NCBI RefSeq assembly: GCF_014268505.2
Contig: NZ_JABWQP020000013.1
Span: 1-64,000, forward strand
From: Pseudomonas khorasanensis
Lineage (GTDB): Bacteria > Pseudomonadota > Gammaproteobacteria > Pseudomonadales > Pseudomonadaceae
Direction of reading: 5' to 3'
DNA length: 64,000 nt
The notes beneath the pieces are model-generated. The model saw only the letters and a list, made by a program, of their open reading frames with translations. It was not told the origin of the DNA and did not search any database. A program made the translations under genes and the position numbers. This document shows, piece by piece, positions 16,038-24,032 of the stretch. How positions within the stretch are numbered: position 1 is the stretch's first letter; each line of letters begins with the position of its first letter.

Positions 16038-17083
16038 TTTAGACCCTCTATGAATGAGTACCGCTTGGCGATGTCGAACTGTTCGGAAATATCATTGGCG
16101 GAGAGCCCCTCGGTCATCGCCGTCGCATGATCATCTGCTAGGCCTCGCTGATGAATCGCTGGGTTGTCCGAGCAAATTACAAAAGGGACCTGGTGACGCC
16201 GAAACTCCAACAGAGGATGGGCCTCGTCGACAGGAACAGCTCCGGTGAGCCTGTTGCTGATTGGGCATACTTCGATGCAGATATCCTGTCTTGCCAAGAG
16301 ATCTAGCAGGTGAGGGTCTTTGCTAGCAGCTGTTCCATGGCCAATACGATCTGCGCCAAACAACTCCACAGCTGACCGAACGTTTTCAACGCGACCAGTT
16401 TCGCCCGCATGGATGGTGATCCCGAATCCGAATCGATCCTTCGCCTTCCGAAATAGCGACGGTAATTCGGCTGGATACGCAATTTCCTCATCGCCCGCCA
16501 GATCAAGCCCCACCACATCATCCGGTTCACCGAGATCTTGGTAGGCCTGTAGAAGTGTGGACAGGCCAACCGAACTGTAGTCGCCGCGTGTCACGGTGAG
16601 GACCAAGCCGAGACGCATACCGAAGCGGTCAGATGCAGTTCTAGACGATTCCAAAAGGCGCTCCAAGGCTTGAGCGGGCGAGCAATTTTGCAGAGCGGCA
16701 AGGTACAAAACGCTGCTTCGGAGTTCTACAAAGCGCACATTGTTCTGCGCGAGGCTCGAAACGACTGCCAAGGAAAGGCGATCCAGGTTCTCGCGTTTTT
16801 TGGGGAAGAGCCGCAACACCTGCCAAGGGGTCAGGTATGACGCCAACGACTGACACGGTGTGTGTCGCAACATGTCCCGCTCAATCAGAAAACCAGACGG
16901 CAGCTCTGTTAATTCGTCCGCAAAAATGTCTTGAATAGTCGAAACTGGAATGGCTCCGTTCATGTGTACATGAAGTTCTGCGCGATCCCGCTCGCTGAGT
17001 TCCACCGCGAGGCTCTTGTGCACAATCTCACGCCCGAGGCCCCCATTCGGCGTCTTTGCTAGGTCAATCTGGCATTGATTCAA
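16034..17083 (-). CDS. komA: Adenosine/deoxyadenylate deaminase-like enzyme (KomA-like)
   Basis: The protein has 349 residues. The only plausible start is TTG at 17083 (AAGGAT six bases upstream), because the HVH motif lies at residues 38-40 and no ATG precedes it. It is an adenosine deaminase-fold amidohydrolase: HVH (38-40), HAGE (225-228), RIGHG (246-250) and SDNP (305-308) give the metal ligands and catalytic Glu and His. In the Kongming system the homologue deaminates dAMP to dIMP, and a phage deoxynucleotide kinase turns this into dITP, the signal for the HAM1-SIR2 complex. It is the first gene of the komA-komB-komC order, with four-base overlaps throughout. A salvage role is possible but does not explain linkage to SIR2. 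Confidence 0.85.
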   Translation of the reverse strand: MNQCQIDLAKTPNGGLGREIVHKSLAVELSERDRAELHVHMNGAIPVSTIQDIFADELTELPSGFLIERDMLRHTPCQSLASYLTPWQVLRLFPKKRENLDRLSLAVVSSLAQNNVRFVELRSSVLYLAALQNCSPAQALERLLESSRTASDRFGMRLGLVLTVTRGDYSSVGLSTLLQAYQDLGEPDDVVGLDLAGDEEIAYPAELPSLFRKAKDRFGFGITIHAGETGRVENVRSAVELFGADRIGHGTAASKDPHLLDLLARQDICIEVCPISNRLTGAVPVDEAHPLLEFRRHQVPFVICSDNPAIHQRGLADDHATAMTEGLSANDISEQFDIAKRYSFIEGLN

Positions 17084-17386
17084 TCGCTATCCTTAGTCGC
17101 TAGTCGTGAGTCTCGTTTTCACGCATCTCGACTGCCTTCCTGTTTAAGATAATCCCAAAAAGCCATCATCCTATGTATCAGTTGGTCAGGTAGTACGTCT
17201 AGAGTTGCTGACTCAGCATTTCTCTACAGCCAAGGCTCCAGGGGTTGGCTCTTTAGAACCAAATGTGGGTCCGTGGTAGTTGAGAAAATGGTCATTTAGT
17301 GTCGCAACAATAATGCGGTACGCAGCGCCCCGGGGTAGATGGATTTCAGAGCAGCTTAAGCCGGAGACTCCAGCTATCTGATGGTT
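17084..17386. other. Upstream region of the Kongming-type operon
   Basis: It contains the AAGGAT ribosome site of the first gene. No convincing promoter or gene is seen. Confidence 0.4.
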
Positions 17387-17475
17387 GATGACCGGTTTTC
17401 GCCGCTTTCTGCCTGTCGCGAGGGACTGAAACCGGCCAGAATCGGCCATTCGGGACCGACAGCAATCGACCTTTT
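17387..17475. repeat. GGCC repeat cluster (R5)
   Basis: It contains GACCGGTTTTCGCCGC, ACCGGCCAGAATCGGCCATT and CGGGACCGACAGCAATCG, degenerate halves of the island repeat. It marks the right border of the Kongming-type operon. Confidence 0.5.
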
Positions 17476-17544
17476 ACTGCCTGTGATCCAAGCGACTGGA
17501 GGCCATGATTACTTCGGACAGGAATATTTACATCGTTCGATGGG

Positions 17545-17844
17545 ATGAACGTGTCAGAAGCTAACAGTCCAATTAAAGTGACCATTTACAACGTGTCACT
17601 AAGCCCTATAGCCCAGCGGCAGCTTATTGGCACTGATTTTGGCGAGCTGGAGCTCAAGGGTACTGTTCAGCTTTCGAGATCCGTATCCGGTGGTGGGTTA
17701 TCGCGATATTATAAAGAAGAGCATGCTACATGCTTAAAAATAGTTAGCCAAGTTAGCATGTATTATATCTTGGTTATCTATGAATTATGCTCATTACATA
17801 ATCGCCAAAATCACGATCGTTTCCCGAGTCATTCCAATCGATAA
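17545..17844 (+). pseudogene. Possible phage-tail-like protein fragment
   Basis: The first 60 codons read like a structured protein (IKVTIYNVSLSPIAQRQLIG, then DFGELELKG and GGGLSRYYK), reminiscent of small phage tail components. The frame then passes into AT-rich sequence and overlaps the 3' end of the opposite gene. No ribosome site is visible. I read it as a 5' fragment of a lost gene; the family is uncertain. Confidence 0.3.
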
Positions 17845-18763
17845 ATAGTCTATCGGTTTGATTTCCATCCATTGTTATTCTTCCATGATTTGGGTCGGAG
17901 TGAAGCATCTTATATCCTGCTTGTCCAATGTAAAAGCTAAGAGAACCCATTGCTATCAAATCATCATGGAAAATAAACTTATACAAATCCAAGGCTCGGA
18001 TATTTGAGGACACTTCGTTGGTAGCTGAGTCCGAACTGATGTACCCGAACGAGGCGCCAGAGTCTGTGCCAAAAGATTGAAGCATATATTCTACATAGCC
18101 ATTTGGTTCGTGTGTGATTGAGGTTCCGTTCACTGTGAATGCTGGCTGGGAATTGAAGGTTGTACATGTAATCTGTCTAGATAGTCGGCATGGGTGAATA
18201 TTAGATGGGCCAAAGTATTTTAGTCCCTCTCTGGTGGCCATGTAAAACTCAGTGCAAACCTTATCTGGAGGATCCAATGGGAAGTCGTAGACTAGTGCGT
18301 ATAGATGGGTGATTTCACTTGTATCAAGGATGGGTGTAGCGTGTGGCCCGTAAATTAGACTATTCAAAATGATAGAAATATTTTCAGTATGAGTGTTGTT
18401 TGTGTTGCTCCCTGTTGGACTTATGCTTGGAACTTTTTCAATAGATGCGATTCGGAAATATCCGACTTGAGTGGGCATTTTCCCCCATACGACAACCATG
18501 AGGGATGCTCCAATAGAATCAACATCTCCATGGTTAACGATTGTTGTTTCTATCTCAAGGCTTGTATTCGTGACACTGGTTAAAATAAAATTATTGGATC
18601 TTGACCAACTGTAGTCTAAGTCATGGAGTGACCTTCCAATCATGATTTTCGAAAGTCTATCACTGTCAGTGACGGTTAATAATGGCCCATGTAGGGTGCC
18701 TCCACCTTCATCCTGCTTTTCGAGGCTTTCTAGCAGCAAGTTGTTACTACGCCTTAGATACAT
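17774..18763 (-). CDS. Beta-rich protein of unknown function, partner of phospholipase-like gene
   Basis: The protein has 329 residues, rich in Ser, Thr and Asn, without signal peptide or membrane helix. I do not recognise the family. The C-terminal LFIDWNDSGNDRDFGDYVM resembles the Asp-rich WxDxxD-type ending of DUF4114-like calcium-binding domains. The gene starts ten bases after the stop of the upstream zinc-dependent phospholipase-like gene, so the two form an operon. The DNA is markedly AT-rich, like its partner. It may be a lectin-like or carrier domain for the enzyme, but this is speculation. Confidence 0.65.
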   Translation of the reverse strand: MYLRRSNNLLLESLEKQDEGGGTLHGPLLTVTDSDRLSKIMIGRSLHDLDYSWSRSNNFILTSVTNTSLEIETTIVNHGDVDSIGASLMVVVWGKMPTQVGYFRIASIEKVPSISPTGSNTNNTHTENISIILNSLIYGPHATPILDTSEITHLYALVYDFPLDPPDKVCTEFYMATREGLKYFGPSNIHPCRLSRQITCTTFNSQPAFTVNGTSITHEPNGYVEYMLQSFGTDSGASFGYISSDSATNEVSSNIRALDLYKFIFHDDLIAMGSLSFYIGQAGYKMLHSDPNHGRITMDGNQTDRLFIDWNDSGNDRDFGDYVMSIIHR

Positions 18764-18773
18764 GGTTTAGTCC

Positions 18774-20465
18774 TCATGGGCAAAATACAAAGCTTGCAGT
18801 ACTCCATGGTTTTGGGTCTCTAGCTATCCATGTAGGCCAGGCATAACCTCTGTCACCGTCCAGATTAAAGTTTGGGAGAAAAACACCTCTATTGATTTGG
18901 AATTGGTTGCACAGCAATGCACCAAATTCTGGAATAGAGGCAATAGGCATGTCCTGATAAGTGCATAAACCTGCAACATCATTGGAAGTAATGCCTGAAA
19001 TTTTTTTTCCAAAAAAAAGATTGGTTGCGTCTCCGTATTCAACATGGTTCTTCATTATGCGGCATCGAGGAGATTCCAATCTCACGGAGCTCCCGTAATC
19101 CATGGAGTACGGATGTACTAGATGATAGGTTTGCTCCACATTTGTAATATGTAAGAAGGGGGTGCCAACCTCTTGGAATGTGTTGTAGTCAGGGGATGTT
19201 ATACCTCCGAAATATTTATCTACTTGGTCCGGTGTTGGGTGTACATATCCCGCCATGACAAGTGCCAATCTGGACATATCATAAAGTTGATATAACACTA
19301 ATGACAGCTTCCACAGCAAATAGCGAGCCGGTGTGGTCGCTATTCTGGCCGCAACAGCTACTAAAATCGTCGCGATCATAGTTGCCAATTCTGCGAGCCA
19401 GATAAGATAGCTCAACAACCCCGCTAAAAATGACTTCCAGCTTTTTGGATCATCTATTCTTATAGTTGGTGCTCGACCTAAATTGGGCTGACGATCCAAT
19501 ACACTTTTGAGTTTTTGTTGAATCCATACGTCCAGGTCAAACCAGTCAAAATCATCGGGAGGTTTTGGTAAGTTAAGCAATGAATTGTCAGTTGCTCCAA
19601 GTAAATATTTATAATAAATCTGATACATTTCATTGACATCTCCTGAGGTTGGGATGCCTGAGGATATGTTCAAGGTTTTATAGGTTTCTTGGTAGCATTC
19701 CGATAGAAAATCGCACAAATTCTTAGGGATTTCTGGTTGGTCTGGATAGTATCCAGCAAAATGAACTAGTTTATGACACGCACTTTCGAGAAGATTTTCT
19801 CCTTTCTGTTTCTTCCAAAAGTGAGTGTCGTAAATACGCTCCACAAAGTTATGCCTGCGCCAGTGGTTCCGATATGGTCCTCCAGCAATCAAGTTAATAT
19901 AGGGGTGCCCAACGATGTCAGTTGCCATATGGGTGAGATAGCCCAAAGTGTAAGCTCTAAAAGCCGGATTACCTTCACTTTTTTCCCATAGGCACCTTGC
20001 AAACTCAGTTGTTCGATGTTGATGAGCGATATCGGCCCACCACCAATTAATTATATCTGCTTCATAAGGTTTGCTTGCAATTGGAGGGGCGAACACTTCA
20101 AAAAAGTCGATGTTTGAGGTTGCTAATTTAGCGATGTCAGCGGAAATTGTACCCTTTATTAGTTCCACGTTTGCTTGTAGCGCACTTGCTAATCCTCCTG
20201 TTAGCCAGTCCTCTACATTGTTTTGTGCAGAGACTGCCGTGTTATATAGACCTACGACATCCTTTAATTCGTCAATTAAAGAAAACCAAAGATGTCCTAC
20301 TTGTCCGGCTGGCCCCCAATCATTTTTGTAAAAATATAAGTAGTCAGGCCCCACACTTCCGAAGTGTGCGTGCTCCGGAAAGTCATCCATGAGCTGTTTT
20401 AACTCGGGAGCAAGCGAATCCTTTATCGCTCGCATAGTTAGGAAGTGCGTGAATACTCCAGGCAT
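18774..20465 (-). CDS. Zinc-dependent phospholipase C-like protein
   Basis: The protein has 563 residues. The start MPGVFTHFLTM with His7, HFGSVGPDYLYF (about 34-45) and YLTHMATDIVGHPYINL (about 179-195) carry the His/Asp metal ligands of the S1-P1/zinc-dependent phospholipase C fold. It also has a later NHWRRHNFVERIYDTHFW stretch. A hydrophobic pair of helices at about 355-400 could insert into or touch membranes. There is no signal peptide. It would hydrolyse phospholipids or another phosphodiester. It is followed ten bases later by a beta-rich partner. Low GC and a position between repeats R5 and R6 suggest horizontal acquisition. It could be a toxin, a defence effector or a type VI cargo; none is proven. 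Confidence 0.75.
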   Translation of the reverse strand: MPGVFTHFLTMRAIKDSLAPELKQLMDDFPEHAHFGSVGPDYLYFYKNDWGPAGQVGHLWFSLIDELKDVVGLYNTAVSAQNNVEDWLTGGLASALQANVELIKGTISADIAKLATSNIDFFEVFAPPIASKPYEADIINWWWADIAHQHRTTEFARCLWEKSEGNPAFRAYTLGYLTHMATDIVGHPYINLIAGGPYRNHWRRHNFVERIYDTHFWKKQKGENLLESACHKLVHFAGYYPDQPEIPKNLCDFLSECYQETYKTLNISSGIPTSGDVNEMYQIYYKYLLGATDNSLLNLPKPPDDFDWFDLDVWIQQKLKSVLDRQPNLGRAPTIRIDDPKSWKSFLAGLLSYLIWLAELATMIATILVAVAARIATTPARYLLWKLSLVLYQLYDMSRLALVMAGYVHPTPDQVDKYFGGITSPDYNTFQEVGTPFLHITNVEQTYHLVHPYSMDYGSSVRLESPRCRIMKNHVEYGDATNLFFGKKISGITSNDVAGLCTYQDMPIASIPEFGALLCNQFQINRGVFLPNFNLDGDRGYAWPTWIARDPKPWSTASFVFCP

Positions 20466-20932
20466 GATGCATGCTCCGAATAAGGCTGTCAGGCGACCGA
20501 CTTCAAATTCGAATGTAGACGCCAGAGAAATGCAGCGAGTGATATTTTTTTGTTTTATTATATTATTTTGTTATATATGCTAATTCAAATTTCACTCAGC
20601 CTAAACACACAGGCTCTCTTTAGTTTCAATTTTTTAACATATCACGTTGATGCCTGCTTCTTTTGTAGCCATGGCGTACTTCCGGTCAGCCTCCAAGTCT
20701 TGCAAGGCATTCCCCCGCCTCGAAATGAAATGCGTCATAGGAGCCCAGGTCAACATTCTCGAGGATCCTACTTTCGATTAACTGTGCCACATCATCAATC
20801 ATCGCACATTCCTAGGCGGCCCCAGCGGGGCGTCCTGGCACGAGCAGTTGGTTGTGCTCAAAGCAAAGACGTCTCATAAGCTCAGGCATCGACTCATTCA
20901 TCACTTTGTCTGTACCTGACACCCAAAGCGTA
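20466..20932. other. Intergenic region upstream of phospholipase-like gene
   Basis: The stretch next to the gene is AT-rich (20520-20640) and probably holds its promoter. The rest shows no supported gene. Confidence 0.4.
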
Positions 20933-21172
20933 ATGTCGCCGGATAACACCATTGGCTGGATCGGCAACGGTGCTGTTTTGGCTTCGAGAATCGATAAAGT
21001 AACTGGTAAGCCAAAGGGTGGTTTTTTTAACCTCGGTCAGCTCAGCTTGGCGATGATGGCTATTACTGCTGGTAAAGTTGAGATGCAGGATACTATTTCA
21101 GGCAGTTTGGGTGGCTGCTATTGGCCGATTCTGTTGAAAAAGTCGGCCATGGTTGCCACGGCAGAAAAGTAA
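20933..21172 (+). pseudogene. Phage-tail-like fragment truncated by an inverted-repeat element
   Basis: From the ATG at 20933 the frame reads MSPDNTIGWIGNGAVLASRI and later GGFFNLGQLSLAMMAITAGKVEM, which resembles the N-terminus of a phage tail tube or related protein. After about 63 codons it enters the left arm of the 21123-21308 inverted repeat, and the rest is repeat-derived. I read it as a broken prophage gene; family assignment is tentative. Confidence 0.35.
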
Positions 21173-21308
21173 GCGCCTGAGATTGAAATCCTCACTTTGG
21201 GCAGAGGCTTCCAGGCTCAGATATCACGTAGCAGCGTGTAAAAAAGGCGTTTTCACCGGCCAATATTCAGGCCATTTGGGCGAACCGACTTTTTCAACAG
21301 AATCGGCC
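21123..21308. mobile_element. 186-bp MITE-like element with perfect 24-bp inverted repeats
   Basis: GGCCGATTCTGTTGAAAAAG (and four more bases) at 21123-21146 is repeated exactly inverted at 21285-21308. The interior (138 bp) has no gene. The TTGTTGAAAAAGTC-type motif is frequent at ends of insertion sequences. It could be a non-autonomous transposon or the trace of one. Confidence 0.6.
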
Positions 21309-21395
21309 GAAAGCGGTCGCTTGCCGATGCCCGCTTCTGGCCGAAAGCTGACGACCATGACTAACCGCTTTTGGTCGGAGTAGGACGACCGCCGC
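21301..21395. repeat. GGCC repeat cluster (R6)
   Basis: Three near copies in a row, ATCGGCCGAAAGCGGTCG, CGCTTCTGGCCGAAAGCTGA and ACCGCTTTTGGTCGGAGTAG. They mark the right border of the accessory modules before Pseudomonas-type small genes begin. Confidence 0.65.
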
Positions 21396-21408
21396 CTGCT
21401 AGGCATTC

Positions 21409-21627
21409 CTAGGACTGCCGTATACGCATAATTGCATCTGTAATCGCTTTTGCGTTTGTGTCTAAGGTTTCCATAGACATCACAGCGTTATCTGCAACTA
21501 CCTGCACGCCATTAGCCGAAATCCACACGGCGACCTCCTCTATTGCAGCCGCCAACGCATGCTGGTTGTGCAGGAGCAATGTCAAAGCATCTGCCGTTGC
21601 GATATTGGAGGCTGAGTGATCTGCCAT
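21409..21627 (-). CDS. Small conserved Pseudomonas-type protein of unknown function
   Basis: The protein has 72 residues, starting at the ATG complementary to 21625-21627 with AAGGACG as ribosome site. It is a predicted all-helical cytosolic protein: NIATADALTLLLHNQHALA, then EEVAVWISANG and NAKAITDAIMRIRQS. Similar small proteins occur widely in pseudomonads, to my knowledge without a known function. It lies alone at the right edge of the repeat-rich island. Confidence 0.6.
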   Translation of the reverse strand: MADHSASNIATADALTLLLHNQHALAAAIEEVAVWISANGVQVVADNAVMSMETLDTNAKAITDAIMRIRQS

Positions 21628-22082
21628 AAAATCGTCCTTGAGAGATGGGTTCGAAAAGCTTAGTACATGCTGCGGGATTGCATCGGCTTAACACATATGC
21701 AACAGACATCTTTAGCGCACCACAATGGTGGGACAGCCCGGTATCAGATCTCACGGAGCGATGGCAAAAGAGTGTTCATTGGACCAGCATCGCTATCCCC
21801 GTTTTTGACAGTATCAGTAGTGCCCAGATCGTCGCCGATAACGCTTGCTTTAGAATTGCTACAGAGAAGGGAAGAAATCACGGAGTCTTCGAGGAGGGGC
21901 ACCTAGCTGGTACGATGCTGGTACAGGGCTTTTTAAAGCGGTCTTTTGGCCTTTATTATCTGGGGCAGGGACCGACGATGGGTCCGATCCATCATGGGAA
22001 TGTTTGAAGGAATCGAATCCCTAGCCGCGAGGGAGAGGGATTTTCCAGGAGCATAGTCATGCGAGTGGCGATAGATAGAGTA
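21628..22082. other. 455-base stretch without a supported gene
   Basis: Only short overlapping frames without ribosome sites or motifs are present. No terminator or repeat was recognised. Confidence 0.4.
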
Positions 22083-22601
22083 TTAGATCGGCGAGGGGGG
22101 CACGAGACGGCAAAAACTCATCCTCATTTCAGCCGTCTGTTTCGGAACCATGGCCCAGCGGAAAAAAAGCCGCTCACCACCAAATAGTCCATCCTTAACA
22201 ACCCCCAGAGTCTGATTGTCAGTAGGGCGCGTTTCAAGGATCTCACCGGCGATGAAATATACGTTCCCTTTCTTGACGGTGAGATTGAAGCGGTCTCCGA
22301 TGAAAGGGCCACCAAGCGGCGGAGTTTTGGCCTCAAAAGTGTGGGAGCCCTCAGGCACCTGGAGTTTCAGATAGCCGCCAGAAGGCAGCTCTGCCACTTG
22401 CTGATCATCTAGTTTGATATACAGGGTCACTCGGCGAGCAGCGTTGTGTAATGGACGAAACACGTAGACTGTAGCGCTATCAGAGTTTACTTCTGCCGGC
22501 CCTTGATAATAAGGCCGATTGTCTAAAGATGGACCGCTAGAGCAACCTTGCAGCAAGCTTAGGATGCCCATCAGGCAGCTAAAAAAAACAATACGGTACA
22601 T
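22083..22601 (-). CDS. DUF2846-type lipoprotein
   Basis: The protein has 172 residues. The N-terminal signal MYRIVFFSCLMGILSLLQGC ends in a lipobox (LLQGC), so the mature protein should be lipid-anchored at Cys20. The core ATVYVFRPLHNAARRVTLYI, ELPSGGYLKLQVPEGSHTF and VYFIAGEI is typical of the DUF2846 family, a beta-sandwich in envelope lipoproteins of unknown role. It is monocistronic and the first clearly core-like gene right of the island. Confidence 0.85.
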   Translation of the reverse strand: MYRIVFFSCLMGILSLLQGCSSGPSLDNRPYYQGPAEVNSDSATVYVFRPLHNAARRVTLYIKLDDQQVAELPSGGYLKLQVPEGSHTFEAKTPPLGGPFIGDRFNLTVKKGNVYFIAGEILETRPTDNQTLGVVKDGLFGGERLFFRWAMVPKQTAEMRMSFCRLVPPSPI

Positions 22602-22949
22602 CAGAAAGATTCTCTTTTCGGAATTCAGAAAAGCGTTAGTGGTGGGATCAGCCGTTGCCTGATCTCACCCGGAGAATTTTGCTATGCGAGGATGCGCTAA
22701 TTCGCAGAGTTGCAAAGCTGGAGAAGGATATCCCGTACCAATTTCTGTACCAGTGGCCGTGTTTTGGCATGGGTTTCCGGGTGTTGGGTGGAGCTAAGCC
22801 CTTGATTTCATTGACCCTGCTAACCTACCGAATACCCCGAAACATGGCGGTGTAATTCTGTTCCAGGGACATGAAACTACCTGTGGGGATTTTCGCAAAG
22901 GGCAAGGGTACGGTGGCGGACACAACCCTGCAAGTTCGGTGTGAAAGCT
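22602..22949. other. 348-base gap
   Basis: No gene is supported. It contains the 5' region of the lipoprotein gene on the minus strand and the 3' flank of the Smr gene. Confidence 0.4.
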
Positions 22950-23507
22950 TTATTCGTCGCGGCCTTCCATCATGGTGCGTTTGAGCATCACGTAAACGGC
23001 GCCGGCGCCGCCGTGGCGGGCCTGGCACGAGCAGAAGCCGAGAACCTGCGCGTGCTGGCGCAGCCAGGTATTGACGTGGCTCTTGATCATCGGTCGCTTG
23101 CCATCGAGGCGCACTGCCTTGCCGTGAGTCACACGCACGCAGCGGATTTCAAACTTTGTCGCTTCGGCGAGAAAGGCCCACAGCGTTTCCCGGGCTTTTT
23201 CCACGGTCATGCCGTGCAAGTCGAGGCTGCCTTCGAATGGAATCTGCCCGACCTTGAGCTTGCGCATCTGACTTTCCTGCACGCCGTCGCGGGACCACAT
23301 CAGCTCGTCTTCCGGGCCGACGTCGATTACGAACTGGTCGGACAGGCCGTCGATGATGGTGGTGTCGCTGCGCACGGTCGCGGACTGGCGCAATTTGGCG
23401 ATCTGCGCGCGGTCAGCCTTGGGTTTGCCGGTGTCGGCGCGGTCGTGCTTGATCGGCTTGACGCCCTGGATGGCACTTTTGAACAGAGAAAAATCGTCGT
23501 CTTGCAT
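22950..23507 (-). CDS. Smr-domain protein
   Basis: The protein has 185 residues from the ATG at 23507 (GGAGG ribosome site), giving MQDDDFSLFKSAIQGVKPI. The C-terminal half is an Smr domain: LDLHGMTVEKARETLWAF, RVTHGKA and the final RHGGAGAVYV. The LDLHGxT and THGK motifs are the likely nucleic-acid-binding and nuclease positions. Stand-alone Smr proteins of proteobacteria are putative endonucleases acting on DNA or on RNA of stalled ribosomes. It lies downstream of a small membrane-protein gene on the same strand, but separated from it by a terminator. Confidence 0.88.
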   Translation of the reverse strand: MQDDDFSLFKSAIQGVKPIKHDRADTGKPKADRAQIAKLRQSATVRSDTTIIDGLSDQFVIDVGPEDELMWSRDGVQESQMRKLKVGQIPFEGSLDLHGMTVEKARETLWAFLAEATKFEIRCVRVTHGKAVRLDGKRPMIKSHVNTWLRQHAQVLGFCSCQARHGGAGAVYVMLKRTMMEGRDE

Positions 23508-23549
23508 GTCAGCCTCCGCGAAGGGCGGCCAGTTTACCCAAGTCGACAC

Positions 23550-23580
23550 AAAACGGCCCGGCAAAAAGCCAGGCCGTTGA
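23550..23580 (-). terminator. Terminator after the small membrane-protein gene
   Basis: On the minus strand AACGGCCTGGC and GCCGGGCCGTT form a stem around TTTTT, followed by TTGTG. It follows the stop codon at 23582 directly. Confidence 0.7.
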
Positions 23581-23581
23581 G

Positions 23582-23902
23582 TCAGTCGTGTTTTTTCATC
23601 AGGTGCGGGGACATGTTCAGTTCCCGCGATTGCCGTGCGCGACGGCGGCAGCGGCGCCATAGCGCAACGCCGAAGTACAGAAACAGCAGACCGACCGCCA
23701 GCATGATGGCCGAGCCCAGCGGCGAAGCGTTCAGGTCGCCAAGCGCCGGTGGGCGCCCGAGCAGGCTGGCCGCGCCGGCCATCGCCAGCAGCACGCCGAA
23801 CGTCGCCAGAATGGCAGCGATCGCCGCGCCAAATCGAAAACGCCAGTTGCTTTGGCCTTTGGGCCGCAAACGGCGTGCGTCAAATCCATCGGATAACTTC
23901 AT
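23582..23902 (-). CDS. Small two-helix membrane protein, unknown function
   Basis: The protein has 106 residues from the ATG at 23902 (MKLSDGFDARRLR), with GAGGAAGG five bases upstream. Two hydrophobic helices are at about residues 23-45 and 64-82, with a highly basic tail (RRCRRRARQSR) that should stay in the cytoplasm. No family is recognised beyond similar proteins expected in other pseudomonads. Confidence 0.7.
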   Translation of the reverse strand: MKLSDGFDARRLRPKGQSNWRFRFGAAIAAILATFGVLLAMAGAASLLGRPPALGDLNASPLGSAIMLAVGLLFLYFGVALWRRCRRRARQSRELNMSPHLMKKHD

Positions 23903-24032
23903 TCCGACCTTCCTCAATGGTATCGGCCCTTCGACCGGGAGTTGACCGGGTTGTTCCTGAGGCTATGGCATTTGCGGCAAATCAGCGGATATAGCGGATG
24001 AGCGGCGCCAATGCACCGCTCGCAGGGCAGGA

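Noticed and set aside
773..21395. GGCC repeats considered as integron attC sites
   Set aside because: No integron integrase, no attC core spacing (GTTRRRY) and the repeats are too varied in length; a different cassette mechanism fits better.
22950..23945. Long plus-strand frame over the Smr gene
   Set aside because: Antisense shadow in high-GC DNA; the Smr frame has domain motifs and an SD site.
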